Shown: positions 5,700 through 6,426 of the stretch, one piece after another
Numbering within the stretch: the stretch's first letter is position 1
Layout: the number at the start of each line of letters is the position of its first letter
NCBI GenBank assembly: GCA_009926815.1
Contig: RFOC01000118.1
Location: 1 to 6,426, forward strand
Reading direction: 5' to 3'
Origin: Planctomycetota bacterium
Lineage (GTDB): Bacteria > Planctomycetota > Phycisphaerae > Phycisphaerales > SM1A02
Length of the DNA: 6,426 nucleotides
Notes under the pieces: generated by a model
Databases searched by the model: none
Seen by the model: only the letters and a program-made list of their open reading frames with translations
What the model was told of the DNA's origin: nothing
Made by a program: the position numbers and the translations under genes

Positions 5700-6358
5700 T
5701 TGGCGATCTCCTTCACGAAGATGTACGGGCCAGCCGTGGAACCCCAGACCTGCTTGCCTGTCGAATCGAACCCGCGGTCCCAGGAGCGAAGCTCGTTGGG
5801 CGTGAGCGTGACTTCGCTGGTGGTGTATGCGGCCCCCTCGCGGGAGCTGGGGCAGCCCGTGCCCTCCGTGCCACCGGTCCACGTCAGGCCATCGGTTCGG
5901 GCGAGGCGGACCGCACAGCCCGCCTTGGGCACCAGCATGGAGGGCAGCAGCTGGTCGAGCGGCTTCTGGGCCCTCCAGGCTCCGGCGTAGGTCAGCGGAT
6001 CGCCAGGCAGGTCGTAGATCATGCTTTCCACGCCGTCGCCAGTGTCCGTGAGCCGGTAGACGCGTTGGCGATAGGGCTTGTCCGGTGCGTTGGCCATGGC
6101 CTGCTCGACATAGAACCAGCGGGCATCGGGCTGATCGGTCCACATGGGAGCGATGTGCAGCACCACGTTGCGGAACTGCGGATCCTTCGCGGACTGGGCA
6201 CCGCTGGAGTAGTTCCCGGCGAGCCATTCGGCCACCTGGCGGACATCGGCTCCCACCGGCCGCTTCGCGTCGGCAGGCCCCTGATTCACGGTGCCGCAGG
6301 CCGCGGACAGGAGGCTGGTGGTGATCGCGAGAGGGCGGATCCGATCGGCGAAAGTCAT
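5696..6358 (-). CDS. CpcT/CpeT-family probable lipoprotein, function unknown
   Basis: The 220-residue protein belongs to the CpcT/CpeT family, whose studied members attach bilin chromophores to phycobiliproteins in cyanobacteria. Family landmarks: WLAGNYSS (45-52), FYVEQA (82-87), PYRQRVY (95-101) and the C-terminal DRGFD (194-198) with VWGSTAGPYIF (204-214). Unlike cytosolic cyanobacterial lyases it starts with an export signal and a lipobox-like SAAC (Cys21). Ser at the -3 position is unusual, so lipidation is likely but not certain. Nothing in the window suggests phycobilisomes, so a different role in the envelope is more plausible than bilin ligation. It is the first gene of a unit with prpB (4-base GTGA overlap) and diverges from a gene at 6409. 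No Shine-Dalgarno precedes the ATG. The family call is firm; the function is unknown. Confidence 0.85.
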   Translation of the reverse strand: MTFADRIRPLAITTSLLSAACGTVNQGPADAKRPVGADVRQVAEWLAGNYSSGAQSAKDPQFRNVVLHIAPMWTDQPDARWFYVEQAMANAPDKPYRQRVYRLTDTGDGVESMIYDLPGDPLTYAGAWRAQKPLDQLLPSMLVPKAGCAVRLARTDGLTWTGGTEGTGCPSSREGAAYTTSEVTLTPNELRSWDRGFDSTGKQVWGSTAGPYIFVKEIAK

Positions 6359-6366
6359 CGAAACGC

Positions 6367-6378
6367 GATGCTAGCATC
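6367..6378. promoter_or_regulatory. Perfect palindrome in the divergent spacer, possible operator or dual -10
   Basis: GATGCTAGCATC is a perfect 12-base palindrome in the 50-base spacer between the CpcT-like gene (starts 6358, minus) and the divergent gene (starts 6409, plus). By symmetry each strand reads TGCTAGCAT, an extended -10 shape (TGn plus TAGCAT, 4 of 6 to TATAAT). It could be a regulator's operator, a pair of overlapping divergent promoters, or both. The implied minus-strand start is within a few bases of the ATG. No clear -35 is seen on either side. Confidence 0.45.
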
Positions 6379-6408
6379 CGCGCTTTCCACACCCTTCAGG
6401 AGACTTCC

Positions 6409-6426
6409 ATGACCGCAGCCGCCGCC
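6409..6426 (+). CDS. 5' end of a divergent gene, cut by the window edge
   Basis: An ATG at 6409 is preceded by AGGAG (6398-6402) with a 6-base spacer, the best Shine-Dalgarno in the window, and the frame reads Met-Thr-Ala-Ala-Ala-Ala to the end. Six codons do not allow identification. By position, opposite a prpB-containing unit, a methylcitrate-cycle gene such as prpC is one possibility, but that is a guess. Confidence 0.5.

Noticed and set aside
5700..6392. Extension of the prpB frame upstream through the CpcT-like gene, which would make a 519-residue protein
   Set aside because: The extension is Arg/His/Pro-rich out-of-frame translation of the CpcT-like gene, and PrpB homology begins just after the GTG at 5699.
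1..6426. CRISPR array, insertion sequence, tRNA, phage or defence genes
   Set aside because: I saw no regularly spaced long repeats, no transposase or integrase motifs, no tRNA-like cloverleaf, and all five complete genes belong to housekeeping or envelope families.

Overview
The window is about 6.4 kb of GC-rich bacterial chromosome holding five complete protein genes, the first codons of a sixth, and one roughly 400-base non-coding stretch with clear RNA structure. The gene set is a MltA-type lytic transglycosylase lipoprotein, an Ala/Glu-tailed PQQ-like beta-propeller protein, PurH, PrpB and a CpcT/CpeT-family lipoprotein. Together with the rarity of Shine-Dalgarno sequences, it points to a non-photosynthetic diderm, and a planctomycete (Phycisphaerae-like) would fit. 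That placement is an inference from gene content; no marker gene in the window proves it.

Layout. Bases 1-65 hold no gene I can support. Bases 66-1388 (+) encode the MltA-type murein transglycosylase. It converges on purH with only 21 bases between the stop codons, and that gap is almost filled by a perfect 18-base GC-only palindrome. Bases 4422-1410 (-) form a two-gene unit: an exported PQQ-like beta-propeller protein, then purH starting 7 bases after its stop. Bases 4423-4832 contain no convincing protein gene. They do contain, on the minus strand, a promoter-like element, several hairpins, three copies of a 12-base purine motif, nine ANGGA motifs and a canonical intrinsic terminator. This is either a free small RNA of about 240 nt resembling CsrA-sequestering RNAs, or a transcription-attenuating leader of the propeller-purH operon. 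Bases 6358-4833 (-) are a second two-gene unit: a CpcT/CpeT-family lipoprotein and prpB, sharing a 4-base GTGA stop/start overlap. A divergent gene begins at 6409 (+) with a good Shine-Dalgarno. The 50-base divergent spacer carries a perfect 12-base palindrome that presents an extended -10-like sequence on both strands.

Functions. PurH performs the last two steps of IMP synthesis. PrpB cleaves 2-methylisocitrate to pyruvate and succinate in propionate breakdown. MltA trims peptidoglycan. The propeller protein and the CpcT-like lipoprotein are exported proteins of unknown role whose genes are tied to metabolic enzymes. The item most worth following up is the structured, GGA-rich RNA at about 4480-4718.
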